Assembly (NCBI GenBank): GCA_900543295.1
Contig: UQQY01000011.1
Span: 1-22,554, forward strand
Length of the DNA: 22,554 nt
Reading direction: 5' to 3'
DNA from: an uncultured Oscillospiraceae bacterium
GTDB lineage: Bacteria > Bacillota > Clostridia > Oscillospirales > Ruminococcaceae
The notes under the pieces are model-generated. The model did no database searches and was not told the origin of the DNA. It saw nothing but the letters and a program-made list of their open reading frames with translations. Made by a program: the position numbers and the translations under genes. Below are positions 1 through 8,911 of this stretch, one piece after another; the first letter of the stretch is position 1, and each line of letters begins with the position of its first letter.

Positions 1-1323
1 ATCACCGGACAGGTATCAAGTGAGCTTTTAGGGCGCGACGTTTTCCAAGAGGCGGACATCACCGGCTCCTGCGAGCCCTTTGTCAAGCACAGTTATCTTG
101 TGAAAAACGCGGCGGATATTCCCCGCATTATGAAAGAAGCGTTTCACATTGCCGGAACCGGCCGTCAGGGTCCGGTTCTCATCGATGTGCCCACTGATAT
201 ACAGATGGAAAAAATTCGCTTCTCCTATCCTGAGACGGTTGACATCCGCAGCTATAAACCGAATTTCGTCGGCCATCCCGGCCAGATCAAGCGTGTTGTG
301 ACCGCGCTTGCCAATGCGAAGCGTCCGCTGATCTGCGCGGGCGGCGGCGTATTCAGTTCGGACGCATGTGATGAGCTGCTGACTTTCTCCCAAAAAGCCA
401 ATATACCGGTTGTCACCACCATGATGGGACTAAGCTGCATTCCGGCGGACTATTCGCTGAATCTTGGCATGATCGGCATGCATGGCGCGCCGGAGGCGAA
501 CCGTGCGATGAACAGTGCGGACGTTCTGCTTTTAATCGGCGCACGTGTGGGCGACCGCGCCATCATGTCCCCGATGGGGCTTTACCGAAGCGCCAAAATC
601 ATTCATATCGATATTGATCCGGCTGAAATCGGAAAGAATATTGAAACGGATATTCCGCTTGTCGGCAGCGCAAAGCTGATTTTAAACGAACTTTGCGAGA
701 AATCGGACAAGCTCTGCGCCGAAAACTGGAGCGCAGACTTGCAGGGAAAACGTCCTTTTAACGGCGATTCCTGGAACGGCGTTATCCGTCCCAAGCGCGT
801 CATTCAGTCGCTGTGCCAGGCGGCGGACGACGACGCCGTTTTGGTTGCAGACGTCGGACAGAATCAGATATGGTCGGCGCGCGGCTTCTCTATCCCGCAC
901 GGGCGCTTTCTCACGTCAGGCGGTATGGGCACGATGGGGTATTCCATTCCTGCCGCAGTCGGCGCAAAGCTGGCCGCGCCCAATCGTCAGGTTATTGCGG
1001 TCTGCGGAGACGGGTCGTTTCAAATGCAGATGATGGAGCTTGCCACCATACGCGGCAATGACATTCCAGTAAAAATCATGGTAATGAACAACGGCAGACT
1101 CGGTATGGTGCGCGAATTGCAGGACAAAAAGTACGGCGGAAACAAGACGGCCGTATTTTTAGACGGAAATCCCGACTTTGTAAAGCTTGCGGAAAGCTAC
1201 GCCATACGTTCGCGCCGCATTACGCGTGATGAGAATATCGACGAAGCTGTACGCGAGATGCTTGCTTCCCCCGAGCCGTACCTGCTTGAATGTGCGGTAA
1301 GCCCGGAAGAAGCCACGCTTTAA
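1..1323 (+). CDS. ilvB: Acetolactate synthase large subunit, 5' end missing
   Basis: This is the catalytic subunit of acetohydroxyacid synthase, which condenses two pyruvates, or pyruvate and 2-ketobutyrate, in valine, leucine and isoleucine synthesis. The frame is open from base 1, so the N-terminal part of the pyrimidine-binding domain lies outside the window; 440 codons are present. Visible are the end of the N-terminal TPP domain (ITGQVSSELLGRDVFQEADI), the central domain, and the C-terminal TPP-binding domain with GDGS followed by the MNNGRLGMV segment (about 1009-1100). A GTG at 100 begins a shorter open frame, but the homology runs in from base 1. ilvN follows after 19 bases. The large and small subunits form one enzyme, and valine feedback acts through the small subunit. 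The family call is secure. Confidence 0.96.
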   Translation: MTGQVSSELLGRDVFQEADITGSCEPFVKHSYLVKNAADIPRIMKEAFHIAGTGRQGPVLIDVPTDIQMEKIRFSYPETVDIRSYKPNFVGHPGQIKRVVTALANAKRPLICAGGGVFSSDACDELLTFSQKANIPVVTTMMGLSCIPADYSLNLGMIGMHGAPEANRAMNSADVLLLIGARVGDRAIMSPMGLYRSAKIIHIDIDPAEIGKNIETDIPLVGSAKLILNELCEKSDKLCAENWSADLQGKRPFNGDSWNGVIRPKRVIQSLCQAADDDAVLVADVGQNQIWSARGFSIPHGRFLTSGGMGTMGYSIPAAVGAKLAAPNRQVIAVCGDGSFQMQMMELATIRGNDIPVKIMVMNNGRLGMVRELQDKKYGGNKTAVFLDGNPDFVKLAESYAIRSRRITRDENIDEAVREMLASPEPYLLECAVSPEEATL

Positions 1324-1342
1324 ACGGGAAAGGAGCGATTCT

Positions 1343-1834
1343 ATGAAATACACCATATCCATTCTCGTAGAAAACCACGCAGGCGTTTTGTCGCGCATTT
1401 CCGGACTTTTTGCAAGGCGCGGTTTTAACATCGACAGCCTTGCCGTCGGCGTTACAAATGATCCGACTATTTCCCGCATCACCATTGTGGTGGACGGCAA
1501 CGAATATATCGTGGAGCAGGTAGAAAAGCAGCTCAATAAGCTAATCGACGTCATCCGCCTGCGCCGTTTGAAGGAGGACGAAAAGGTAAGCAGGGAGCTT
1601 GTCCTCGTCAAGGTGGAATGCTCTCCTAAAACGCGCAGCGACATCATTGATATTGTGCGCGTAATGGACGCTAAAGTGAGCGACCTGTCCAAAACCACGC
1701 TCACAGCGGAGCTCTCTGCACAGACTGAAAAAATCGAACTGTTCTGCGAGCTGCTCGAGCCCTATCATATTCTTGAGGTCGCCCGCACCGGCACGATTGC
1801 GCTCGACAAGGGAGACGCAACCTTAACCGCATAA
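1343..1834 (+). CDS. ilvN: Acetolactate synthase small (regulatory) subunit
   Basis: This is the regulatory subunit that binds branched-chain amino acids and activates the large subunit encoded just upstream. The 163-aa length is normal for the family. The N-terminal ACT domain (residues about 2-75) has the family pattern ILVENHAGVLSRISGLF followed by RRGFNIDSLAVG. The C-terminal ACT-like domain spans about residues 80-155. The start ATG follows an AAAGGAG ribosome site with 7-base spacing. It lies between ilvB and ilvC on the same strand, so it is almost certainly cotranscribed with them. Confidence 0.96.
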   Translation: MKYTISILVENHAGVLSRISGLFARRGFNIDSLAVGVTNDPTISRITIVVDGNEYIVEQVEKQLNKLIDVIRLRRLKEDEKVSRELVLVKVECSPKTRSDIIDIVRVMDAKVSDLSKTTLTAELSAQTEKIELFCELLEPYHILEVARTGTIALDKGDATLTA

Positions 1835-1907
1835 CCGCTGATCCGGCTCTGCCGGCAGCAGCTATAGATTCTACTATTTCAACTTATGTTGACAGGAGGA
1901 AATTAAA

Positions 1908-2903
<996 letters not shown>

Positions 2904-2913
2904 TTCTTTCAGC

Positions 2914-2950
2914 AAAAAGCCCTCCGGTTCAAAAAGCCGGAGGGCTTTTT
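2914..2950 (+). terminator. Rho-independent terminator of the ilv operon
   Basis: Two perfectly complementary 14-base arms (2914-2927 and 2937-2950) contain CCCTCCGG and CCGGAGGG. They enclose a 9-base loop and end in a run of T. The run of A on the left arm means it could also work on the other strand. It lies 11 bases after the ilvC stop. Confidence 0.93.
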
Positions 2951-2973
2951 GTATCTATTGTACCGCTCTTTAC

Positions 2974-3002
2974 TTGTTTTTACCGGATAAACGGAATATA
3001 AT
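2974..3002 (+). promoter_or_regulatory. Sigma-A type promoter for the YdcF gene and downstream run
   Basis: A TTGTTT box (2974-2979) and a perfect TATAAT (2997-3002) are separated by 17 bases. Transcription would start near 3009, just before the AGGAG ribosome site of the gene at 3029. It sits right behind the ilv terminator, which supports a new transcription unit. Confidence 0.7.
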
Positions 3003-3028
3003 GATAGCATTGAAAAGGAGCTGATTTC

Positions 3029-3808
3029 GTGCCGGCTTTCGTTCCTGTATGCCTGATCGCAGCATCCCTTCTGCTGCTTTTTTCTCTTCCTGCGCTCGTA
3101 CAGAGAAAGCTGCATTTAGGCGTTGTCTTTCCGACCGCCGTATCGCTGACGCTCTTTCTCTACGCCGGTCTTGCCTGCGCCTTTCCCGGTATTCCCGCGC
3201 TGTATGTCTGCGGCGCCGTGCTCACGGCTTTTATCGCCGTCGGAGCCGTTTTTGTACTTGTCTGTTCTCTGCTCATGTGCATTGGCTGGCGCAGAGCCGC
3301 TGCGCAGGCAGTCCGGGGTGACGAAACTGTGCTTGTACTGGGCTGCCGCGTTTACTCCGACCATCTGAGCAACATGCTCATAGGACGGCTTACCACCGCA
3401 TATGCTTTGCTTTGCAGATACCCAAAGATGCAATGCGTTGTCTCAGGTGGCCAGGGCGGAGACGAGCCGTGTACGGAGGCCGCCGCAATGAAACGGTGGC
3501 TTGTGGAGAGGGGCATCCAGCCTGAGCGCATTATTGAAGAAGGGAATTCCCGCAGCACAATACAAAACTTTTCTTACAGCGCAAAGCGGATGCGGGAATG
3601 TGGACTGTCCTTCCGCGTGATTGTAGCAACGGACTTTTTTCACCAGTTCCGTTCCTCACTGCTCGCAAAACGCGAAGGGTTTGACGCTTTTGGCGCCGCC
3701 AGTATTCGGGAACCGCTGCTTCTGCCGGGATATTGGCTCCGCGAAATGCCGGGCATTCTCTGCGCTTGGGTACTGCTTCTGCGAAGGAAAGGAGCGTCAT
3801 ACCAATGA
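3029..3808 (+). CDS. YdcF/ElyC-like DUF218 membrane protein
   Basis: The protein has three predicted membrane helices in its first 90 residues, followed by a DUF218 domain. That domain starts at VLVLGCRV and continues through VVSGGQGGDEPCTEAAAM and EGNSRSTIQNFSYS, all typical of the YdcF, SanA and ElyC group. Members of this family are linked to cell-envelope maintenance, but the biochemical role of most is unknown. The GTG start is chosen because an AGGAG site lies 8 bases upstream and the frame begins there. The stop codon overlaps the next start (ATGA), so the two are probably translationally coupled. Confidence 0.85.
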   Translation: MPAFVPVCLIAASLLLLFSLPALVQRKLHLGVVFPTAVSLTLFLYAGLACAFPGIPALYVCGAVLTAFIAVGAVFVLVCSLLMCIGWRRAAAQAVRGDETVLVLGCRVYSDHLSNMLIGRLTTAYALLCRYPKMQCVVSGGQGGDEPCTEAAAMKRWLVERGIQPERIIEEGNSRSTIQNFSYSAKRMRECGLSFRVIVATDFFHQFRSSLLAKREGFDAFGAASIREPLLLPGYWLREMPGILCAWVLLLRRKGASYQ

Positions 3809-4602
3809 ACACACAAATTGTCTGCACTGCCGCCGCGCCGCTTACCCATACGCCGGAGCACGGCGCGGTACTACAGGATGAAGTCCTGTACGGAATGACT
3901 ATCGCCGTATTAGAGAAGAAAAGCGACTGGATTTATATTGAAACACCGTACCGTTACCGCGGGTATCTTCCCGCAGATTGTGCGGTCGCGGCAAATTACC
4001 CGGCAAATCTGACGGTTTCAGCTCCGTTTTGCGACCTGCTCAATGAGCCGCGCGTAGACAGCGCGCTGAACCTGTCTGTTCCACGGGGAAGTCTTTTGCT
4101 TTCCTGCGGCATGGAGCAAGACGGATGGCTCGCTGTACGTCAGATTGACAGTAATCGGACTTGCTATGTCAAGGCAGACCGCGTAACACCCCGCGCGCCG
4201 TATCCTGAAACGCCGGATGAAGCAGTCTTCCGAAAAAAAGTAATCCGCACAGCGTACTCCTATCTCGGCGCGCCGTACCGCTGGGGCGGCAAAACAATGG
4301 CAGGGATTGACTGTTCGGGCTTTTGTTCTATGTGTTATCTGTTAAACGGCGTCGTTATTTACCGTGACGCCCGGATAGAATCGGGCTTTCCGGTGCATTC
4401 CGTCCCGATCGAACATGCAAAAGCAGGCGATCTGTTATACTTTCCGGGACACATTGCCTTGTATTTGGGAGAGGGACGTTTTCTTCATGCTACGGCCCGA
4501 AGCGGCGACGACGGCGTTGTTACGGCAAGCCTGAATCCGTCTGATCCGGATTTTCGCGCCGATCTTGCCGCCTCACTGCTTACAGCGGGATCTATTTTTT
4601 AA
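3805..4602 (+). CDS. NlpC/P60 cysteine peptidase with SH3-like N-terminus
   Basis: This is a predicted gamma-D-glutamyl-diaminoacid endopeptidase acting on peptidoglycan peptides. It has 265 residues from the ATG that overlaps the previous stop. Residues 1-130 look like two bacterial SH3-like domains (WIYIETPYRYRGYLP is part of the first). Residues 145-260 form the NlpC/P60 domain with catalytic Cys170 in DCSGF, His216 in GHIALYLG and His228 in FLHAT. No signal peptide or membrane helix is present, as in cytoplasmic dipeptidyl-peptidase VI or YkfC-like enzymes that recycle murein peptides; that assignment is inference. The open frame extends upstream to 3733, but the ATG at 3805 has a GGAG site and the coupled ATGA arrangement. 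Confidence 0.87.
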   Translation: MNTQIVCTAAAPLTHTPEHGAVLQDEVLYGMTIAVLEKKSDWIYIETPYRYRGYLPADCAVAANYPANLTVSAPFCDLLNEPRVDSALNLSVPRGSLLLSCGMEQDGWLAVRQIDSNRTCYVKADRVTPRAPYPETPDEAVFRKKVIRTAYSYLGAPYRWGGKTMAGIDCSGFCSMCYLLNGVVIYRDARIESGFPVHSVPIEHAKAGDLLYFPGHIALYLGEGRFLHATARSGDDGVVTASLNPSDPDFRADLAASLLTAGSIF

Positions 4603-4645
4603 AGTCAAATGCTTTATGCTTTACTGGAAAACAAAGGAGAAACAT

Positions 4646-5142
4646 ATGAAAAAGGAATCCCCTATTTTAAAATATGCCTCGATTCTGCTGATCGTACTTG
4701 GCGCAGTCGAAGCCGCAGTCAGCATCAGAGGTTTTTTTGATATTCCCGCACTGCATGAGGCCGCAATAGAACTGCATCTCGCAGTCCTGTTCCCGTGCTG
4801 GTTACTTCAGGCGTCTTTTCCCTGCTGATTGCGGCGGCCGAGCTTACCGCCGGAATTCTCGGCTATCGCTACCGCGCGCGGCCAAAAAAGGCGGGCGCCT
4901 GTATTCCGTGCGGCATTGCCGTGCTTTCTCTGACCGTGCTTTTCAACGTTTACGTTCTGCTCTTCTATCCGGCGGGATTTTCCGCACTGTCGCTGCCTGT
5001 CGGGCTTATTCTTCCTGCCGTCTATCTTTTTGGAGCATACCGCCACAAAAGCTCCGGCACGGCGGCAAAACAAAATCCGGACAGGCAGGCTGCTTTGGAT
5101 GAACAGCCTGCCGATTCGCAGAATGGGGAGAGCGACGCATGA
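4646..5142 (+). pseudogene. Small four-helix membrane protein, frame broken by one base
   Basis: Two overlapping open frames together read as one hydrophobic protein of about 165 aa. Frame one (4646-4828, ATG after AAAGGAG) gives the first helix SILLIVLGAVEAAVS. Frame two, open from 4759 and continuing to 5142, gives three more helices, including GVFSLLIAAAELTAGILGYR and the tail LILPAVYLFGAYRHK. The second frame has a GTG at 4795 but no ribosome site. Adding one C to the CCC run at 4792-4794 would join them smoothly as AVLFPVLVTSG. The layout resembles small Clostridia membrane proteins of unknown function that I recall with the same C-terminal pattern. It is either a real frameshift mutation, a sequencing error or, less likely, recoding. 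The next gene starts at the ATGA of its stop. Confidence 0.7.
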
Positions 5143-5834
5143 CAGTAGATAGAACTGATGTGCAAAACGCACTTTTTGCAATGGAGGATCCCGCCTACCG
5201 CGCCTTTCACTGCAAGCTGATCCCAACTGTGCCGCCTGAAGCCGTGATCGGTGTGCGGACGCCCGCACTGCGCGCCTATGCCAAAAAATTCGGTAAAACA
5301 CCGGATGCCGCCGCGTTTTTACACAAACTTCCGCATTCATATTATGAAGAGAATAATCTGCATGCTTTTTTGATTGAACAGATCCGTGACTTTTCACAGA
5401 CCATTGCGGCTCTTGACACTTTTCTGCCCTATGTGAACAACTGGGCAACCTGCGATATGATGTGTCCGAAAAGCCTGACAAAACAGCCGGAAGCACTGAT
5501 ACAAAAAATAGAAGAGTGGATAAAAAGCCCTCATGAATACACGGTGCGCTTTGCCGTCGGACTTCTGATGCGGTTTTATCTGGACGAGCGCTTTGAACCG
5601 GCGCAGCTGCAAATGGTCTGTGATATTCATCGGGACGAATATTATATCAATATGATGATTGCATGGTACTTTGCAACCGCGCTTTTTAAGCAGTATGAAG
5701 CGGCGTTTGTGTATATAAAGGAGGGCAGGCTTCCCCTCTGGACGCATAATAAGGCGATACAAAAGGCAATCGAGAGCAGCCGGATTTCTGCGGAACAAAA
5801 ATCCTTTCTTCGTGCGCTGAAGCGAAAGGAGTAA
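5139..5834 (+). CDS. DNA alkylation repair protein (AlkD-like HEAT fold)
   Basis: This 231-aa protein belongs to the DNA alkylation repair family (PF08713, COG4912). Members are HEAT-repeat glycosylases that remove N3- and N7-alkylpurines without flipping the base. Family signatures visible are GVRTPALRAYAKKF near residue 37, EENNLHAFLI near 70, YVNNWATCDMMCPK near 100 and YYINMMIAWYFATAL near 170. The ATG overlaps the stop of the frame-broken membrane gene (ATGA), so its translation may depend on ribosomes finishing that second frame. Activity is not proven by sequence, since several family members are inactive paralogues. Confidence 0.88.
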   Translation: MTVDRTDVQNALFAMEDPAYRAFHCKLIPTVPPEAVIGVRTPALRAYAKKFGKTPDAAAFLHKLPHSYYEENNLHAFLIEQIRDFSQTIAALDTFLPYVNNWATCDMMCPKSLTKQPEALIQKIEEWIKSPHEYTVRFAVGLLMRFYLDERFEPAQLQMVCDIHRDEYYINMMIAWYFATALFKQYEAAFVYIKEGRLPLWTHNKAIQKAIESSRISAEQKSFLRALKRKE

Positions 5835-5860
5835 AGGCAAGATAAATCCCGGGCGCTCCG

Positions 5861-6146
5861 AAATGGTATGCCTTCACTGCCGGAACGCCAAAAGCGCCGA
5901 CTTCGACGGCGCGTATATCATTTTCCTTATGATGTGAAAACAGGTTTCGGCAAGGGATATGTAAAGATCTCGGCCGCCTTCGGCGGCGTATCCTATAACG
6001 AAAGCCTCGCGCGACTGAAAACGCCGTATCACATTCCTGAGCTGCACAAAAGACATTTGGGGAAAATCGGAAAACTGCCGGGCGGCATGCTCTTGCCGGA
6101 CATGATACAGCAGAGCCTAAAAACACTTGGAGAGGTGCGAACATGA
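5861..6146 (+). pseudogene. Decayed DUF1905 protein gene
   Basis: A DUF1905-type sequence is spread over three frames. KWYAFTAGTPK is read from 5861, ADFDGAYIIF from about 5896 and FPYDVKTGFGKGYVKISAAF from about 5922 onward. The last frame continues with NESLARLKTPYHI and LGKIGKLPGG, matching the family pattern. Each break is repaired by adding one base, first to the AAAA run at 5890-5893 and then to the TTTT run at 5920-5923. No start codon is visible upstream in the first frame, and the last 15 residues do not look like the family. The open frame 5868-6146 (92 aa) alone is unlikely to be the intended protein. Its TGA overlaps the start of the methyltransferase. Confidence 0.6.
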
Positions 6147-6967
6147 ATTTTGACGAAATGAAGAAGATAAAAAACGATGCCGAGCTTGTTAATGCCGTCT
6201 ATCATTTCTTTGATGAAAAAAACAGATTGAATCGCAGCAAGGCTGCAAGGGTCGAATTCACAACTACTGTAAAATACATTGAAAAATACCTGAAACAAGG
6301 AATGCGGATTCTTGATATAGGCGCAGGCGCCGGAGAATACAGCCTCTATTTCGCAAACAAGGGATATCGGGTTGACGCCGTTGAACTTGCGGATAAAAAT
6401 GTTGAGGAATTCCGTAAAAGACTCACCGGAAATATTGACGTTGACCTAAGGCAGGGAAACGCTCTCGATTTATCGGATTTTGAGAATGAAACGTTTGATA
6501 TTGTACTGCTATTGGGTCCGCTTTATCACTTGCATGAGGAAAAGGACAGAAATACAGCTATCAGAGAAGCGAAAAGAGTACTCAAAAAAGACGGCACATT
6601 ATTTGCCGCCTTTATCAATAACGATATGATCCCCTATACGGAATGGATCCACGATCCAGACTATCTTCTGACCGGCGGGGATGATAAGGAAACCTTTAAA
6701 ACAGCCGACTTTCCCTTTGTCTTTTTCAACCTGAATCAATGCCGTGAGATGCTCACCTGTAATGATCTTGATATTCTTCATGAGATCGCGTCGGACGGTA
6801 TGAGTGAATTATTGGAAGATCGAATCAATCAGCTTGATGACGCCGGATATGCGCAATACTTAAAAATGCACCTTTTTTATTGTGAAAAGCCGGAGCATCT
6901 GGGAAAGACGAATCATTTTCTCTTTGCGGCAAAGAAGCTGGCTCTGCCGTGCAAACCGATCGATTGA
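6143..6967 (+). CDS. Class I SAM-dependent methyltransferase
   Basis: This 274-aa protein has a Rossmann-type methyltransferase core. Motif I is ILDIGAGAGEYSLYFA (residues 56-71), the acidic end of beta-2 is Glu81 in VELADKN, and the motif IV-like segment is FDIVLLLGPLYHLHEEKD (about 116-133). It resembles the small-molecule or unassigned members of the Methyltransf_11/25 group; the substrate cannot be told from sequence. A GGAGAGG ribosome site precedes the ATG, which overlaps the TGA of the decayed DUF1905 frame. Its codon use looks more AT-rich than the ilv and reductase genes on either side, which may reflect separate acquisition. Confidence 0.87.
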   Translation: MNFDEMKKIKNDAELVNAVYHFFDEKNRLNRSKAARVEFTTTVKYIEKYLKQGMRILDIGAGAGEYSLYFANKGYRVDAVELADKNVEEFRKRLTGNIDVDLRQGNALDLSDFENETFDIVLLLGPLYHLHEEKDRNTAIREAKRVLKKDGTLFAAFINNDMIPYTEWIHDPDYLLTGGDDKETFKTADFPFVFFNLNQCREMLTCNDLDILHEIASDGMSELLEDRINQLDDAGYAQYLKMHLFYCEKPEHLGKTNHFLFAAKKLALPCKPID

Positions 6968-7046
6968 ACCGCTCTGCGGCGTTACGGCGTGGCTTTTTAA
7001 CTTTACACAAACGTAGCGAAGTATTTTTCATACGGAGGAATTTCAT

Positions 7047-7895
7047 ATGGCATTTTCTTTCACACTAAATACAGGCCGAACCGTTCCTGCTATTGGATAC
7101 GGCACCTATAAAAGCATTGGGGACGGCAGCAGCCGCATCTTTGCGGAGGCGATCCGGCAGGGCTACCGCTATATCGACACCGCCTCTTTTTACGAAAACG
7201 AAACGGAAGTGGGACGCGCGGTAAAGGAAAGCGGCGTTGCGCGGTCAGAGCTTTTTCTCGCCTCCAAGGTATGGAAGACCGAGATGGGCTTCGACGAAAC
7301 AATGCGTGCGGCGGAGCGCTCTCTGCGCCGCCTTGGCACCGACTATCTCGACTTATACCTGATCCACTGGCCGCGGCCCGACCTTGAAAATCCCGATTGG
7401 AGAACGCTCTGCCGCGCAACATGGCGTGCAATGGAGAAGCTTTACGAAGAGGGCGTATTTCGCGCCATCGGTGTGAGCAACTTCCTTCCCCATCATATTG
7501 AAAACATCGCTGTCAGCGGCAACGTAGCGCCCGCTGTCAATCAGATTGAGTTTCATCCGGGCTATCCGCAGCTCGAAACCGTTTCCTACTGCCAAGAGCA
7601 CAGTATTCTGCCGCAGGCATGGAGTCCGCTTGGACGCACACGCGTACTGTGCGATCCGCTCATTGAAACGCTTTCGGAAAACTACGGCAAAACACCTGCG
7701 CAGCTTTGTTTATGCTACGCGCTGATGCACGGGGTTATGCCGCTTCCAAAGGCTTCCTCAGCAGACCGCATGCGCGAAAATCTTGACGCGGCGTCTTTTT
7801 CCATGGAGCCTGAGGACGTCGCCGTACTCGACGGGATGGAAACAACCGGATGGAGCGGACTGCACCCGGACAGAGAACGGGTTCTCACTGTATGA
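7047..7895 (+). CDS. Aldo/keto reductase
   Basis: This is an NADPH-dependent oxidoreductase of the AKR superfamily, 282 aa, close to the 2,5-diketo-gluconate reductase-like subgroup (AKR5). The catalytic tetrad is complete: Asp44 in YIDTA, Tyr49 in SFYENE, Lys74 in ASKVW and His107 in LIHWP. Other family marks are AIGVSNF, VNQIEFHPGYPQ and the cofactor loop PLPKASSADRMRENLDA near the C-terminus. The ATG follows an ATACGGAGGA site with 7-base spacing. Its stop overlaps the start of the radical SAM gene by ATGA. Aldehyde or ketone substrates are likely but not specified. Confidence 0.93.
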   Translation: MAFSFTLNTGRTVPAIGYGTYKSIGDGSSRIFAEAIRQGYRYIDTASFYENETEVGRAVKESGVARSELFLASKVWKTEMGFDETMRAAERSLRRLGTDYLDLYLIHWPRPDLENPDWRTLCRATWRAMEKLYEEGVFRAIGVSNFLPHHIENIAVSGNVAPAVNQIEFHPGYPQLETVSYCQEHSILPQAWSPLGRTRVLCDPLIETLSENYGKTPAQLCLCYALMHGVMPLPKASSADRMRENLDAASFSMEPEDVAVLDGMETTGWSGLHPDRERVLTV

Positions 7896-8836
7896 CAGAG
7901 GAAGCCGTATTTTCTTCCTATGCCCATTGCATGCTTTGCCCCCGGGCATGCGGTATAAACCGGCTTGCGGGACAGACAGGTTTTTGCGGCATGGATGCGA
8001 CGCTTCGGATTGCGCGCGCTGCGCTGCACTTTTGGGAGGAGCCGTGCCTTTCCGGCACAGAAGGATCGGGAACCGTCTTTTTTTCCGGATGCAATCTTCG
8101 CTGTATCTACTGCCAGAATCACAGTATCAGCTTCGGAAAAACGGGACTTTCCGTTTCTCCCGACCGGCTCGCAGAAATTTTTCTTGAGTTGCAGGCAAAG
8201 GGCGCCAATAACATCAATCTGGTTACCGGCGCGCCTTTTTTACCGCACATCATTTACGCTATCAACAAATCAAAAAAATCAGGACTTATTATACCAATTG
8301 TATATAATTCGAGCGGATATGAATCGCTCGAAGCGTTGCAGCAGCTCGACGGACTGGTTGACATTTATCTTCCGGATTTAAAATATGACAATCCCGATTA
8401 TGCCGCGCGCTATTCCGCCGCTCCCGACTATCCGAAGAAAGCATGGGCCGCGATCCGCGAAATGGTGCGCCAATGCAAAAAAACGCGCTTTGACGCGCGC
8501 GGCATCATGCAAAAGGGGGTTATTGTACGACATTTGATGCTGCCCGGACGCATGGCGGATACCAAAGAGATTCTGCGCGATCTGTATGAGACGTTTGGCG
8601 ACACGATTTACATCAGTCTGATGAATCAGTATACAGTACTTCCGGAACAGGTCTCAGCCTTTCCGGAGCTTTGCCGAACCATCACCGCAGAGGAATATGA
8701 GGAGGCCGTTTCATTTGCGCAGTCGATCGGCATCCAAAACGGCTTTTTACAGGAAGGCGGAACAGCCAAGGAGAGCTTTATTCCGGCATTTGACGGCGAA
8801 GGCGTTCTGTCGGATGAAGATACGCATCCTCTCTAA
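7892..8836 (+). CDS. PflX-like radical SAM protein
   Basis: This 314-aa protein has the radical SAM signature CNLRCIYC with cluster cysteines 67, 71 and 74. An N-terminal group of four cysteines (13, 16, 20 and 32, in CMLCPRAC and GFC) may bind a second metal centre. The arrangement and the segments YLPDLKYDN and VRHLMLPG match the PflX branch of pyruvate formate-lyase activating enzyme-like proteins (COG1313), whose substrate is not known. The start is set at the ATG overlapping the reductase stop. The frame is open upstream to 7850, but those extra residues are not family-like and lie inside the reductase gene. No strong ribosome site is visible, so coupling is probable. Confidence 0.88.
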   Translation: MTEEAVFSSYAHCMLCPRACGINRLAGQTGFCGMDATLRIARAALHFWEEPCLSGTEGSGTVFFSGCNLRCIYCQNHSISFGKTGLSVSPDRLAEIFLELQAKGANNINLVTGAPFLPHIIYAINKSKKSGLIIPIVYNSSGYESLEALQQLDGLVDIYLPDLKYDNPDYAARYSAAPDYPKKAWAAIREMVRQCKKTRFDARGIMQKGVIVRHLMLPGRMADTKEILRDLYETFGDTIYISLMNQYTVLPEQVSAFPELCRTITAEEYEEAVSFAQSIGIQNGFLQEGGTAKESFIPAFDGEGVLSDEDTHPL

Positions 8837-8866
8837 CTGCTCCTATCCAGCCTTACATCTAAAGTT

Positions 8867-8905
8867 AAAGCGGACAACTCTTGCCGTCGCAGAGCTGTCC
8901 GCTTT
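8867..8905. terminator. Bidirectional terminator between convergent genes
   Basis: The arms AAAGCGGACA-CTCT and AGAG-TGTCCGCTTT pair around a short loop. T-rich sequence follows on the plus strand, and the left arm starts with A bases that serve the minus strand. It lies between the ends of the radical SAM gene and the LysR gene. Confidence 0.75.
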
Positions 8906-8911
8906 TCATAT

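Noticed and set aside
1835..1907. Promoter or riboswitch between ilvN and ilvC
   Set aside because: A TTGACA occurs just before the ribosome site but leaves no room for a -10 box, and no structured leader is seen.
4732..4738. T7 run as a programmed frameshift site in the membrane gene
   Set aside because: A -1 slip here runs straight into TGA at 4738 in the new frame. The break has to occur after the TGA at 4756-4758.
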